Program-made: the position numbers and the translations under genes
Assembly: GCA_937981995.1 (NCBI GenBank)
Contig: CALJNC010000010.1
Span: forward strand, 1-44,607
Direction of reading: 5' to 3'
From: an uncultured Chitinophagaceae bacterium
GTDB taxonomy: Bacteria; Bacteroidota; Bacteroidia; Chitinophagales; Chitinophagaceae
DNA: 44,607 nt
Shown here: positions 17,433 through 25,521 of the stretch, piece after piece
How positions within the stretch are numbered: position 1 is the stretch's first letter
How the letters are laid out: the number at the start of each line of letters is the position of its first letter
The notes under the pieces: model-generated
Seen by the model: the letters and a program-made list of their open reading frames with translations, nothing else
Databases searched by the model: none
What the model was told of the DNA's origin: nothing

Positions 17433-18538
17433 GTGTACGTATTAAACATTCCCAATATGCCCACAAACGTCATATAAAAAATGTGAAGTGGTTGCAAGAT
17501 AAATAAAAATGATAACCTTTTCTTTCTATTAAAAAATCGAGCCACATCTCCGCTAAAAAAATACTCTGCAAAACCTTTGATAAGCAACAGCAATAGTACA
17601 TACAGGAGGTTATTCGTATCTTGTATCAAAGAAACAATTGATAAAAGCAAGGCAGCATTCATGAGCCAGGATAACAATAAAACTACTTTAATACGAACAT
17701 CAGAAAGGGATTTATTTTTACTTGCCCAGCGAATGCGTTGATTCAAAAAGCTTTTGAGTGTATACATTGGATCAGTAAGTACAATAGCTTCTTTATTTTT
17801 TAGATAGGTTACTTTATCAGGAAAGCTTGTAAAAAACTTATGCATGAGCATCATATCATCGCCACTAGCCAAATGATCAATGCCATCGTAGCCATTTACT
17901 TCTTCAAAAGCTTTTTTGCTATACGCAAAATTTGCACCATTACACATACTTCCTTTTTGAGAAGAAAGTACAGCAGATGTAATTCCTTGCATTGTAATAA
18001 AATCTAACTCCTGAAAAACATTAAGAATGGAATTTGCTTCAAAAAATAATACGGGACCTGCTATCGCTTTTACATTTTCTTTTTCATAGTGCTGCACCAA
18101 GGCTTGTAACCAATTTTCACCTACCTCACAATCGGCATCTGTTGTTACAATTAATTCTCCGTTGGCTCTTTTAATTGCTTCCGAAATTGCCTTCTTTTTA
18201 AATGAATTTTTAAAATCAGCATCAATCCAATCCTTTAAATGAAAATAGCGAACCGACTTATACGTTTGTGCAATAGCGGCTGTTTGATCATCACTATAAT
18301 CATCTATTACAATTACTTCAAACAGTTTAGAAGGATAATTTTGTCTGGAAATTGAATCTAATAGCCTCCCAATGCTATCTTCCTCATTTCGTGCAGGTAT
18401 CAAAATGCTAACTTTTGTTTTGGGCTTGTAATTAGATATTTTATCTACATCTGGGCTTACGTCCCATTGAATCTTATAATAAAGTAACAATATGCAATAA
18501 GCAAATAATAATATCGACGCTATGGTAATAATGGTCAT
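17408..18538 (-). CDS. Family 2 glycosyltransferase, membrane-bound
   Basis: A 376-residue processive-type glycosyltransferase. One N-terminal membrane helix, GT-A domain (about residues 40-280) with VSILIPARNEE, DDYSDDQT, the TTDADCEVG metal-binding DxD, GDDMMLMHKF and QRIRWASK (QxxRW), then two or three C-terminal helices. Sugar donor and acceptor are unknown; polysaccharide, glycolipid or carotenoid glycosylation are all possible. Its ATG overlaps the stop of the hydrolase gene by 4 nt (ATGA). Confidence 0.87.
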   Translation of the reverse strand: MTIITIASILLFAYCILLLYYKIQWDVSPDVDKISNYKPKTKVSILIPARNEEDSIGRLLDSISRQNYPSKLFEVIVIDDYSDDQTAAIAQTYKSVRYFHLKDWIDADFKNSFKKKAISEAIKRANGELIVTTDADCEVGENWLQALVQHYEKENVKAIAGPVLFFEANSILNVFQELDFITMQGITSAVLSSQKGSMCNGANFAYSKKAFEEVNGYDGIDHLASGDDMMLMHKFFTSFPDKVTYLKNKEAIVLTDPMYTLKSFLNQRIRWASKNKSLSDVRIKVVLLLSWLMNAALLLSIVSLIQDTNNLLYVLLLLLIKGFAEYFFSGDVARFFNRKKRLSFLFILQPLHIFYMTFVGILGMFNTYTWKQRKVK

Positions 18539-19293
18539 GCTAATTCTTTTGCGAGTAAGGCAAATAATTCTTCATTTAAAATATTATGATCCATATCCAG
18601 CAAATAATGCTTTTGATTTGGAAAAAATCGGACACACCTTTTTTGAATTGATAGTGGTATTACGGGATCTTGCTTACCAAAGTAAGAACGCAGCTGAATA
18701 GAATTACGTTCAATTTGATTATTCACTTCATTTAAGTCGGGTCTTATAAAACGCATATTCATCCAAGCATTGTATACTCTTTTTCTACTGCGATCATCAC
18801 GCATATGCCATTTGCTAAAAGCGTAATGCGATTTATTTACAACCCCAATTTTATGAAAAAATAAAAGTGTACTCATATAAACAGATCCATTCTCAACAAA
18901 AAACTTAAAAATCCTCCTGCCCCAAGGCGTACTTATGGCAACTCGATTCCAAAAATTAAACTTAATACCATCAGGTGCTATTATAAAAATATTTTTTAAT
19001 TGATTAGGGAATAACAATGGCAAACATAAATTGAACCTACTACCCATACTGTAACTAACCGAATCAAAAATTTCTATATTGTACTGCACAAACAAATCAG
19101 CAATATACTTCTTCAAATTATCAGGATGAATCTCTGCTTCAACATCCTGCATCGGGTTATCAATAATAATAATATTATGAGAATCTTTTAGTTCAACGTA
19201 CAATTTTTCATATGCTTTATATGACTGACCGTAGCCGTAAAAAGCTACAAGCCAATTATCTTTTTTACCCCCTAAAATCGTATGAGAAAACAC
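18535..19293 (-). CDS. Alpha/beta hydrolase
   Basis: A 252-residue alpha/beta-hydrolase fold protein without a signal peptide. Nucleophile elbow SYSMGS (the first Gly of GxSxG is Ser), acid residue in FGKQDPVIP, and a histidine in LDMDHNIL near the C-terminus make a plausible Ser-Asp-His triad. A lid-like helical region with many aromatic residues spans about residues 115-190. The substrate is unknown. The GTG start at 19293 is 5 nt after a near-consensus -7 box (CATCTTTG). First gene of a three-gene unit with the glycosyltransferase and permease genes. Confidence 0.78.
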   Translation of the reverse strand: MFSHTILGGKKDNWLVAFYGYGQSYKAYEKLYVELKDSHNIIIIDNPMQDVEAEIHPDNLKKYIADLFVQYNIEIFDSVSYSMGSRFNLCLPLLFPNQLKNIFIIAPDGIKFNFWNRVAISTPWGRRIFKFFVENGSVYMSTLLFFHKIGVVNKSHYAFSKWHMRDDRSRKRVYNAWMNMRFIRPDLNEVNNQIERNSIQLRSYFGKQDPVIPLSIQKRCVRFFPNQKHYLLDMDHNILNEELFALLAKELA

Positions 19294-19335
19294 CTTGGCA
19301 AAGATGCGTAATAATCCTAAACCGAATGTAAAATA

Positions 19336-20769
19336 TTATTTAACTCTTGTAACCTTAATAAGGTTGGTTGGTAATTGATCAGCTACCGGTGTACTACCTG
19401 TACTTACTACCACATCGCCTTCTTTTACAATGTTTCTTTTCTTAAGCTCCTCTATTTGATCTGATATAATATCATCTAAATCTTTAGGTTCTTCAAAAAA
19501 GATAGCTCGCACGCCCCAACTCAAACTTAATTGGTGCACTAAGCTTTTAGTTTTGGTAAAAACAAATAAAGGCGCCTTGGGCCTAAAACTACTCAACATA
19601 AAACCAGTATAACCGCTTTGCGTAGTACCAATTAAGGCATCGGCTTTTACATCTACTGACATTTTAGAAGCTCTATAACAAACTGCATCTGACAAAAAAG
19701 AAGGTGAATGTTCTTGAGGCGTCAAATCCTCTCTATGATATAGATCTTCTTCTTTTTCTACTTCATAAATAATATTACTCATAGTACGTATTACTTTTTC
19801 CGGATGTTTTCCTACAGCGGTTTCACCACTTAACATTACAGCATCTGCTCCATCAAGTACGGCATTGGCAACATCAGTAATTTCACTACGATTGGGTTTT
19901 GTACGCTCAATCATACTTTCCATCATTTGTGTAGCAATTATTACGGGCTTAGCACGATGGATACACATACGTACTATATTTTTTTGAATCAAAGGCACCT
20001 GAGCAATCGGAAGTTCAACACCTAAATCACCACGTGCAATCATAATACCATCACTTTCTACAATTACATCGCGCAAGCAATCAAGCACTTCTGGTTTTTC
20101 AATCTTAGCAATGACTTTGGCTTCGCTACCCAATTTACGTAACATTTTTCTCAACTTGCAAACGTCATCTGGGTGACGAACAAAAGAAAGTGCAACCCAA
20201 TCTAATCTTTGCACAGCTGCAAATTTTATATCCTCTATATCCTTATCTGTAATGGCAGGGATAGATATATTAGTTTCAGGTAAGTTCAACCCTTTACGCG
20301 AACTTAAAACACCTCCTTGTAGTACTTCCATAAGTACCGTGCGGTCAGCATTCAATTTTTTTACCTTCATCTCTATTTTCCCATCATCAAAGAAAATAGT
20401 TTCGCCTATTTCTACATCATCATAAAAAGCAGGGTATGATATATATACCTTCTCCTTTGTGCCAATAACTTCTTCATTGGTTAGTAGTATTTCATCTCCT
20501 TCGCTTAAAGCAACTCCATCTCCCTCTATTTGCCCTACACGAAGCTTAGGACCTTGTAAATCTCCAAGTATGGCTATCTTAAAGGTGTAATCCTCGTTTA
20601 TTTTATTGATATGATTAATCACTTCCTGGTGATCCCTATGTGTACCATGAGAAAAATTCAATCTAAAAACATCTACCCCTTCTTCGGCTAATTGCAATAG
20701 CTTTTCATATGTATTGCATGCTGGTCCAACGGTTGCTATAATTTTGGTCTTTTGAAAAATTTTATCCAT
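19336..20769 (-). CDS. pyk: Pyruvate kinase
   Basis: Final glycolytic step, phosphoenolpyruvate + ADP to pyruvate + ATP. The 477 residues cover domains A, B and C: TKIIATVGPAC, VFRLNFSHG, the B-domain insertion (about residues 75-165), the active-site lysine in VIAKIEKPE, MIARGDLGVE, ATQMMESMI and MLSGETAVGKHP, and a full C-terminal regulatory domain ending STPVADQLPTNLIKVTRV. ATG start at 20769. The gene lies 20 nt downstream of the ompA-like gene's hairpin terminator, so it either has a weak promoter right there (TATTTTTA, 9 nt before the ATG) or depends on readthrough. Confidence 0.96.
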   Translation of the reverse strand: MDKIFQKTKIIATVGPACNTYEKLLQLAEEGVDVFRLNFSHGTHRDHQEVINHINKINEDYTFKIAILGDLQGPKLRVGQIEGDGVALSEGDEILLTNEEVIGTKEKVYISYPAFYDDVEIGETIFFDDGKIEMKVKKLNADRTVLMEVLQGGVLSSRKGLNLPETNISIPAITDKDIEDIKFAAVQRLDWVALSFVRHPDDVCKLRKMLRKLGSEAKVIAKIEKPEVLDCLRDVIVESDGIMIARGDLGVELPIAQVPLIQKNIVRMCIHRAKPVIIATQMMESMIERTKPNRSEITDVANAVLDGADAVMLSGETAVGKHPEKVIRTMSNIIYEVEKEEDLYHREDLTPQEHSPSFLSDAVCYRASKMSVDVKADALIGTTQSGYTGFMLSSFRPKAPLFVFTKTKSLVHQLSLSWGVRAIFFEEPKDLDDIISDQIEELKKRNIVKEGDVVVSTGSTPVADQLPTNLIKVTRVK

Positions 20770-20788
20770 AGTAGTTAGTAAAAATAAG

Positions 20789-20812
20789 AAAGCTCGGCCG
20801 AAGCCGAGCTTT
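20789..20812 (-). terminator. UUCG-tetraloop terminator between the OmpA-like gene and pyk
   Basis: Perfect 10-bp stem AAAGCTCGGC/GCCGAGCTTT closed by a TTCG tetraloop on the minus strand (C-UUCG-G, an exceptionally stable loop), followed by a T-rich but interrupted tract (CTTATTTTT). It lies 24 nt after the OmpA-like stop and 19 nt before the pyk ATG. Confidence 0.82.
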
Positions 20813-20835
20813 AAGTAGATTATATTATGTTTAAA

Positions 20836-22368
20836 TTATTTTGCTGTTACTACACAAGCAATTCTTCTGTTTTGTGCACGACCAGCATCAGTGCTGTTAT
20901 CTCCAATTGGGTGCTCAATTCCGTAACCTTCGAAAGGCTTTTCATCAAACGAACTAGCTGCAGCTCCTTTATTCATGATTGCATTGTAAACAGTTTTAGC
21001 TCTGTTTTCAGAAAGTGTCATGTTTGCATCAGCGTTTCCAGTATTATCAGTGTAACCACCAATTTTAATTTTTACATTAGGAAAAGCTTGTAAAATTTTA
21101 GCTGCGTTTTCGATTTGAGGCATAGCAGTTGCTTTTAAATTAGCACTACCAGTTTCAAATTGACAATCTTCAAAGTTGAACCAATTTTCAGCTTTTGTTT
21201 TATCAGCAATTGCGTCTGGATCTTTTGCAAAGTTGTATAACTTATCAATTACTGAACCTTTAGTTGTAGCAATTTCAGAACCATCTTCCATTTTTAATGA
21301 AACAGCTTCTCCTTTAGTTACAACCCAGTTACCATCAACAAGCTCACCAGCAGCAGCAGCTACACTTCCTGCAGCGTCTCCTACAGCACCTGCAGCATCG
21401 CCAGCTACATCACCTACAGCTCCTGCAGCATCTCCTACCGTTTCTGTTACACCACCTACAACATCACCAGGTGTTGAACTCATACAACCTGCTTGGTTTA
21501 ACAACCAAATACCTCCTAAAGCCAAAGCTCCTAATATCAATAATGGCCATAACCATTTCATTCCTTTTTTAGCACCGTCTACTGCACCACCAGCTAAATC
21601 ACTAGCACCGCCTACAACAGAACCAGCTGCTCCAGTTACTGCTCCTGCAGCTCCTTTTACAACATTACCAGCACCACCTACAACTTTTCCTGCTCCATCT
21701 ACAACAGATCCAGCTGCTCCGGTTACTGCTCCCGCAGCTCCTTTTACAACACCTCCTGCTCCATCTACTACTTTACCAGCTGTACCAGTAACTGCACCCG
21801 TTACATTACCTACTATATCTTTTACTGATTCCCAAGGACCAGCTTTTACTCCAATTGCATCCATCATTCCTGCTGGAGCAGCTTTCATAATAGCCTCTTT
21901 TTCACCTCCGATCATATTTAAAATACTTCCGAATCCTAAACCATCTTTCATCATTTTTTTACCAAAGTGAGAAGCAGCCATTGTTCCAACCATTCCAAGA
22001 ATAGATTTAGAAGTACCACCATTTTTGAATCCACCAAGGTTAGAAAGGATATTTACAATACCTCCTACTTTATCACCAAAAATTCCTCCAATAAGAGAAC
22101 TCATAATACCACCACCAGCATTGTTACCGCCACCAGCAAGACCACCAAGAATGTCACCCATAAGGTTATCATTATTTGCTGCTTGACCAAATAAACCAGC
22201 TAAGTCACCGTGGTTTTTTGAATCAGAGCCCATAAGACCTCCCAATACTGAAGGAATTGCGCTTTGCATTACTTTTGAAATAGCTCCGCTGTCCTCACCA
22301 AGTGCTCCAGCTGCTTTTGATACAAGTTCGTCTGTTACCAGACCTTTTAAAGAATCTAAAATGTTCAT
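20836..22368 (-). CDS. DUF937 - Gly/Ala repeat - OmpA domain protein
   Basis: A 510-residue fusion. The N-terminal DUF937/YidB-like region (about 1-180) is rich in Gly with SVLGGLMG and GILSNLGGF-type segments. A low-complexity GAAGAVTGAAGSV region with a 29-residue repeat follows. Then come a membrane helix (WLWPLLILGALALGGIW), a second G/A/V-rich linker, and a C-terminal OmpA domain (about 395-510; GGYTDNTGNAD, LSENRAKTV, GRAQNRRI), which normally binds peptidoglycan. It probably tethers a membrane to the cell wall. The start MNILDSLKGLV at 22368 is preferred over an in-frame extension to 22410, because the -7 box lies inside that extension. Confidence 0.85.
   Translation of the reverse strand: MNILDSLKGLVTDELVSKAAGALGEDSGAISKVMQSAIPSVLGGLMGSDSKNHGDLAGLFGQAANNDNLMGDILGGLAGGGNNAGGGIMSSLIGGIFGDKVGGIVNILSNLGGFKNGGTSKSILGMVGTMAASHFGKKMMKDGLGFGSILNMIGGEKEAIMKAAPAGMMDAIGVKAGPWESVKDIVGNVTGAVTGTAGKVVDGAGGVVKGAAGAVTGAAGSVVDGAGKVVGGAGNVVKGAAGAVTGAAGSVVGGASDLAGGAVDGAKKGMKWLWPLLILGALALGGIWLLNQAGCMSSTPGDVVGGVTETVGDAAGAVGDVAGDAAGAVGDAAGSVAAAAGELVDGNWVVTKGEAVSLKMEDGSEIATTKGSVIDKLYNFAKDPDAIADKTKAENWFNFEDCQFETGSANLKATAMPQIENAAKILQAFPNVKIKIGGYTDNTGNADANMTLSENRAKTVYNAIMNKGAAASSFDEKPFEGYGIEHPIGDNSTDAGRAQNRRIACVVTAK
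21614..21766. repeat. 87-bp coding repeat in the OmpA-like gene
   Basis: A full 87-bp unit (21614-21700) is followed by a partial 66-bp copy (21701-21766) with only a few third-base differences. They encode the 29-residue VVKGAAGAVTGAAGSV repeat. The similarity at DNA level points to recent tandem duplication or ongoing length variation. Confidence 0.7.
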
Positions 22369-22397
22369 ATTAGTATGTTTTTTAATTAAGAATGCGG

Positions 22398-22429
22398 CAA
22401 AAATAATCAATTTGTATTATTAATTGATT
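22398..22429 (-). promoter_or_regulatory. Promoter with operator-like inverted repeat for the OmpA-like gene
   Basis: A perfect -7 box TATTTTTG (minus strand, 22398-22405) abuts an 8-bp perfect inverted repeat, AATCAATT (22405-22412) / AATTGATT (22422-22429), with a 9-nt spacer. The repeat fills the interval between -7 and -33, a classic place for a repressor dimer. The divergent dusB promoter is about 40 nt away. Confidence 0.5.
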
Positions 22430-22465
22430 ATCATATGGTTAAGAGTTTATTTTTAACAAACGGCT

Positions 22466-22473
22466 TACCTTTG
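22466..22473 (+). promoter_or_regulatory. -7 box (TACCTTTG) for dusB, leaderless spacing
   Basis: Perfect TAnnTTTG ending 4 nt before the dusB ATG. With the box centred about 7 nt before the transcript start, the mRNA would begin at or next to the A of the ATG. Confidence 0.6.
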
Positions 22474-22477
22474 GTGC

Positions 22478-23479
22478 ATGGTTCGTATTGGAAATATCGA
22501 GTTGCCTGACTTTCCCTTATTATTAGCCCCCATGGAAGATGTTAGTGATCCTCCTTTTAGGGCTTTATGCAAAGAATTTGGCGCAGATGTAGTATATACT
22601 GAGTTTATAAGCTCAGAGGGCTTGATCCGAGATGCCATAAAAAGCAGAGAAAAGCTAGATATTTTCCCTGAAGAACGCCCTGTAGGCATCCAAATTTTTG
22701 GTGGAGATGAGGAGGCTATGATACTATCAGCACAGATTTGTGAGGCTACTGGCCCCGATTTAGTTGATATTAATTTCGGCTGCCCCGTAAAAAAGGTGGT
22801 TTGTAAAGGTGCAGGAGCTGGTATTTTAAAGGATATTCCTAAAATGATCTCATTGACCAAGGCCATAGTAGATTCGGTAGATATTCCAGTTACTGTAAAA
22901 ACGCGCTTAGGTTGGGATAATTCTTCGTTAAATATCGAAGAAGTGGCTGAGCGTTTACAGGATGTAGGAATCAAAGCCCTATCTATACACGGTAGAACAA
23001 GGGTTCAAATGTATAAAGGAGAGGCAGATTGGACCTTGATAGGAAAAATTAAAAACAATCCTCGTATCAAAATACCCATTTTTGGTAATGGAGATATAGA
23101 TTCTCCTGAAAAAGCGGTGGAATACAAAAATAGATATGGAGTGGATGGCGTAATGATAGGACGAGCCACAATAGGCAACCCATGGTTTTTTAGAGAAATA
23201 AAGCATTTTATAAAAACAGGAGAACATTTACCAAAACCAACCATTGATGAACGTGTACGTGTTTGTAAAAAACACCTTGACACTTCTATTGAATGGAAAG
23301 GTGAACGATTAGGTATTGTAGAAATGAGAAGACATTACGCAAACTATCTTAAAGGACTATCTCATGCCAAGCAATTTAGAAATCGATTAGTTGATACACT
23401 AGATGTAAATGAACTGCATGGTATCCTTAAGGAGGTCATTGAATATTATCAAAATGAAGAACACAGCCTGCAAAGCTAA
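22478..23479 (+). CDS. dusB: tRNA-dihydrouridine synthase B
   Basis: FMN-dependent reduction of uridine to dihydrouridine in the tRNA D-loop. The 333-residue protein shows the TIM-barrel start LLLAPMEDVSDPPFR, the catalytic cysteine C102 in DINFGCPVKKV, TVKTRLGW, SIHGRTRVQMYKG, GNGDI and the phosphate-binding GVMIGRATIGNPW, then the C-terminal helical tRNA-binding domain. ATG start 4 nt after a perfect -7 box, so it is probably leaderless. Divergent from the OmpA-like gene. Confidence 0.94.
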   Translation: MVRIGNIELPDFPLLLAPMEDVSDPPFRALCKEFGADVVYTEFISSEGLIRDAIKSREKLDIFPEERPVGIQIFGGDEEAMILSAQICEATGPDLVDINFGCPVKKVVCKGAGAGILKDIPKMISLTKAIVDSVDIPVTVKTRLGWDNSSLNIEEVAERLQDVGIKALSIHGRTRVQMYKGEADWTLIGKIKNNPRIKIPIFGNGDIDSPEKAVEYKNRYGVDGVMIGRATIGNPWFFREIKHFIKTGEHLPKPTIDERVRVCKKHLDTSIEWKGERLGIVEMRRHYANYLKGLSHAKQFRNRLVDTLDVNELHGILKEVIEYYQNEEHSLQS

Positions 23480-23523
23480 AATGTCCAAGCATTCAGTACG
23501 TTTCTTCTACTATATGCAATATT

Positions 23524-23531
23524 TACTTTTG
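23524..23531 (+). promoter_or_regulatory. -7 box (TACTTTTG) for the lipoprotein gene
   Basis: Perfect TAnnTTTG, ending 11 nt before the ATG at 23543 and 44 nt after the dusB stop. Confidence 0.5.
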
Positions 23532-23542
23532 ACATTTGTAAT

Positions 23543-24190
23543 ATGAAAATAAACAAACTCATTTACGGCATTACAATTTTATTATTAGCAGCAAGCTTCG
23601 GTAGCTGTTCAAAAAAAAATTATCCGCAAACTAAAAAATCTAATTATTTATTAGCTGTAGGTAATACTTGGATCTATGAGGAAACTTATTATTACAATAA
23701 TATATGGGATAGCCTTCGCAGCAAACGCTTAGTAACCATTACGATTGTAAAAGACACTGTACTTCCCGAAGATCAAGCGGCCTTTGTTGTTGAGCAAAAA
23801 CAAGGAAACAATATTTATAAATTCTTTTGGTATGAAAAAGATCAAGAACTATTGGAGAGAGATTTTAGAAGTGATCACCCAAGCATATTGTATAAAACAG
23901 ATATGAAAAAAGGGATGAGCTGGGATATGTGGCCAAGCCTTAATGATGCGCAACGTGATGATGAAAGAAGAGTATCAGAGGAATTTACTTCTTACCCTTT
24001 TCAGGGAAAACAAATTAGAGCATTTAGACTAAAAAATGGCTTAGACGATTTGCTTCAAAGCGGTGAGACCGGATCATTAACCGAGCAATTATACGCTCCA
24101 GGTATTGGTTTAATTGAACAAACTAACTATTCAAACTTTTATGGACCAACGAGAACACGCCGAGTTTTAACGGATTATTTCATTAAATAA
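23543..24190 (+). CDS. Lipoprotein of unknown function
   Basis: A 215-residue protein with a signal peptide and lipobox FGSC (Cys near residue 22), followed by SKKNYPQTK. The mature part is rich in aromatic and charged residues: LLAVGNTWIYEETYYYNN near the start, alternating strand-like segments, and APGIGLIEQTNYSN near the end. The 'VGNTWIYE...APGIGLIE' layout recalls Bacteroidota lipoproteins with a single beta-rich domain that report on surface or matrix components, but I do not recognise a named family. ATG start. Its own -7 box separates it from dusB. Confidence 0.75.
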   Translation: MKINKLIYGITILLLAASFGSCSKKNYPQTKKSNYLLAVGNTWIYEETYYYNNIWDSLRSKRLVTITIVKDTVLPEDQAAFVVEQKQGNNIYKFFWYEKDQELLERDFRSDHPSILYKTDMKKGMSWDMWPSLNDAQRDDERRVSEEFTSYPFQGKQIRAFRLKNGLDDLLQSGETGSLTEQLYAPGIGLIEQTNYSNFYGPTRTRRVLTDYFIK

Positions 24191-24225
24191 TACACCAAAT
24201 AACATTCTTTCCTTAAAGTCATTCT

Positions 24226-24233
24226 TACTTTCG
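24226..24233 (+). promoter_or_regulatory. -7 box variant (TACTTTCG) upstream of the FKBP gene
   Basis: One mismatch to TAnnTTTG (TTCG). It lies about 61 nt before the ATG. Between them is an inverted repeat TGTCAAA (24245-24251) / TTTGACA (24271-24277) that could form a 7-bp leader stem with a 19-nt loop. Confidence 0.4.
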
Positions 24234-24294
24234 CGTCCTTGAATTGTCAAATTGGACGTGCTATGTGTGGTTTGACAGCAGTAAAATAGAAATT

Positions 24295-24729
24295 ATGAGT
24301 AAAGTAAAAAGCGGAGATAAAATCAAAGTACACTACAAAGGAACTTTAACTACCGAAGGTGAAGTATTTGACAGCAGTGAAGGACGCGACCCATTAGAGT
24401 TTACAGTAGGATCTGGAATGGTAATTCCTGGTTTTGACAATGGTGTATTGGATATGGAAGTAGGTGAAAAGAAAACCGTAAACATTCCATGTGCTGAAGC
24501 CTATGGCGAAAAAAATGAGCAAAATGTAATTGCAGTAGATCGTGCTCAACTTCCTGAAGAAATGAAAGAAGTAGAAATAGGTATGATGCTTCAAATGGTA
24601 ACGCCCGATGGTCAACCAATACCAGTTACTATCGTAGAAGTTGCAGAAGAAAAAATTAAAGTAGACGCAAATCATCAGTTAGCTGGTAAAGATTTGACAT
24701 TTGACTTAGAGTTGGTTTCTATCAATTAA
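24295..24729 (+). CDS. FKBP-type peptidyl-prolyl isomerase, SlyD-like
   Basis: Cytoplasmic prolyl isomerase/chaperone (144 aa). FKBP core VHYKGTLTTEGEVFDSS, MVIPGFDNGVLDMEVGEKKT and AYGEKNEQNVIAVD, an inserted flap (about residues 75-125), and NHQLAGKDLTFDLELV are diagnostic of the SlyD group. The His/Cys-rich metal-binding tail of E. coli SlyD is missing. The start MSKVKSGDKIKV at 24295 fits the family. An in-frame ATG at 24244 would add 17 residues unlike any FKBP and would run through the leader hairpin. Confidence 0.92.
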   Translation: MSKVKSGDKIKVHYKGTLTTEGEVFDSSEGRDPLEFTVGSGMVIPGFDNGVLDMEVGEKKTVNIPCAEAYGEKNEQNVIAVDRAQLPEEMKEVEIGMMLQMVTPDGQPIPVTIVEVAEEKIKVDANHQLAGKDLTFDLELVSIN

Positions 24730-24757
24730 GAAATAGTATTTATATATTAAAAAAGAC

Positions 24758-24793
24758 AATCCGTCCTCACTAATGTTGGGGACGGATTTTTTT
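24758..24793 (+). terminator. Intrinsic terminator of the FKBP gene
   Basis: 9-bp stem AATCCGTCC (24758-24766) / GGACGGATT (24780-24788) with a 13-nt loop, followed by a run of T residues. It begins 28 nt after the stop codon. Confidence 0.88.
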
Positions 24794-24812
24794 ATACCTT
24801 TATTTCTTTTTT

Positions 24813-24853
24813 AAACCTGCGTCGTCTTGCTTTGCGAGAAGGAGCAGGTTTTT
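24813..24853 (+). terminator. Second terminator-like hairpin
   Basis: AAACCTGC (24813-24820) / GCAGGTTT (24844-24851) with an inner TCTTGC/GCGAGA stem (one G-T pair) and a T5 tail. It comes 20 nt after the FKBP terminator with no gene in between. It may be a back-up terminator or the end of an unrecognised short transcript. Confidence 0.55.
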
Positions 24854-24919
24854 CTATTTTTTAGCATTCCCTTATTTGTATTTTAACGGTGGCTAATCTC
24901 ATAAGCATTTACCTGCCAA

Positions 24920-24927
24920 TAAATTTG
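24920..24927 (+). promoter_or_regulatory. -7 box (TAAATTTG) for the M23 peptidase gene, leaderless spacing
   Basis: Perfect TAnnTTTG ending 4 nt before the ATG at 24932. Confidence 0.6.
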
Positions 24928-24931
24928 TGTA

Positions 24932-25441
24932 ATGAAGAAGCTTCTTAAACGCTTAAGCTTTACAGCATTAATTATTCTTTGTCTTGGCATTGCAATACCT
25001 CAAAACTTAAAAATGCCTGTTCAAGGTGCTACTGACAAAGACTATAATACAAAGTCATTTTGGTTTTATCCATGGGGAAAATCAGGTACGCACAAAGGGG
25101 TCGATATTTTTGCCAAAAGTGGCACTCCCATTCATTCGGGAACTGCAGGAATTGTAATAAGAACAGGACATAATAGCATGGGCGGCAATTATGTTTTGAT
25201 TTTAGGCCCGAAATGGAGAATGCATTATTACGCTCATTTAAAATCAATAAATACGAAACAATATTCTTTTGTAAATAAAAAAACTAAAATTGGTGCGGTA
25301 GGTGCTAGTGGCAATGCCAAAGGAAAAGCTCCTCACCTGCATTATACCATTGCTACTCTTATTCCTTACCCTTGGCGTATTGATCAATCTGTGCAAGGCG
25401 AACGAAAAATATTTTATTTAAATCCGATTGATTATTTATAA
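24932..25441 (+). CDS. M23 family metallopeptidase (LytM-like)
   Basis: A small (169 aa) peptidoglycan endopeptidase with an N-terminal signal/anchor helix (FTALIILCLGIAI) and a near-minimal LytM domain. Zinc ligands H54 and D58 in HKGVD, and the HLH pair H135/H137 (APHLHYTI), are all present, with GTAGIVIRTG and GGNYVLI in between. It has no coiled coil or LysM module. It should act in the periplasm on peptide cross-links. It is a single gene, convergent with the MBL-fold gene; the 80-nt gap 25442-25521 shows no hairpin. Confidence 0.88.
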   Translation: MKKLLKRLSFTALIILCLGIAIPQNLKMPVQGATDKDYNTKSFWFYPWGKSGTHKGVDIFAKSGTPIHSGTAGIVIRTGHNSMGGNYVLILGPKWRMHYYAHLKSINTKQYSFVNKKTKIGAVGASGNAKGKAPHLHYTIATLIPYPWRIDQSVQGERKIFYLNPIDYL

Positions 25442-25521
25442 GCATTTGCAAAGAAATACATTTACGAAATAGAGCCATCTCTTGCATTAAGAATTACAAA
25501 TGGCCTACTCAAAACCCAAAA

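Noticed and set aside
21176-21970. Long plus-strand ORF (264 codons), Pro/Ala/Thr-rich
   Set aside because: It is the antisense of the Gly/Ala repeat region of the OmpA-like gene; base composition of the repeat explains the open frame, and it has no promoter or domain.
24244-24294. Upstream in-frame ATG for the FKBP gene
   Set aside because: The 17 added residues do not resemble FKBP N-termini and are encoded by the leader inverted repeat.
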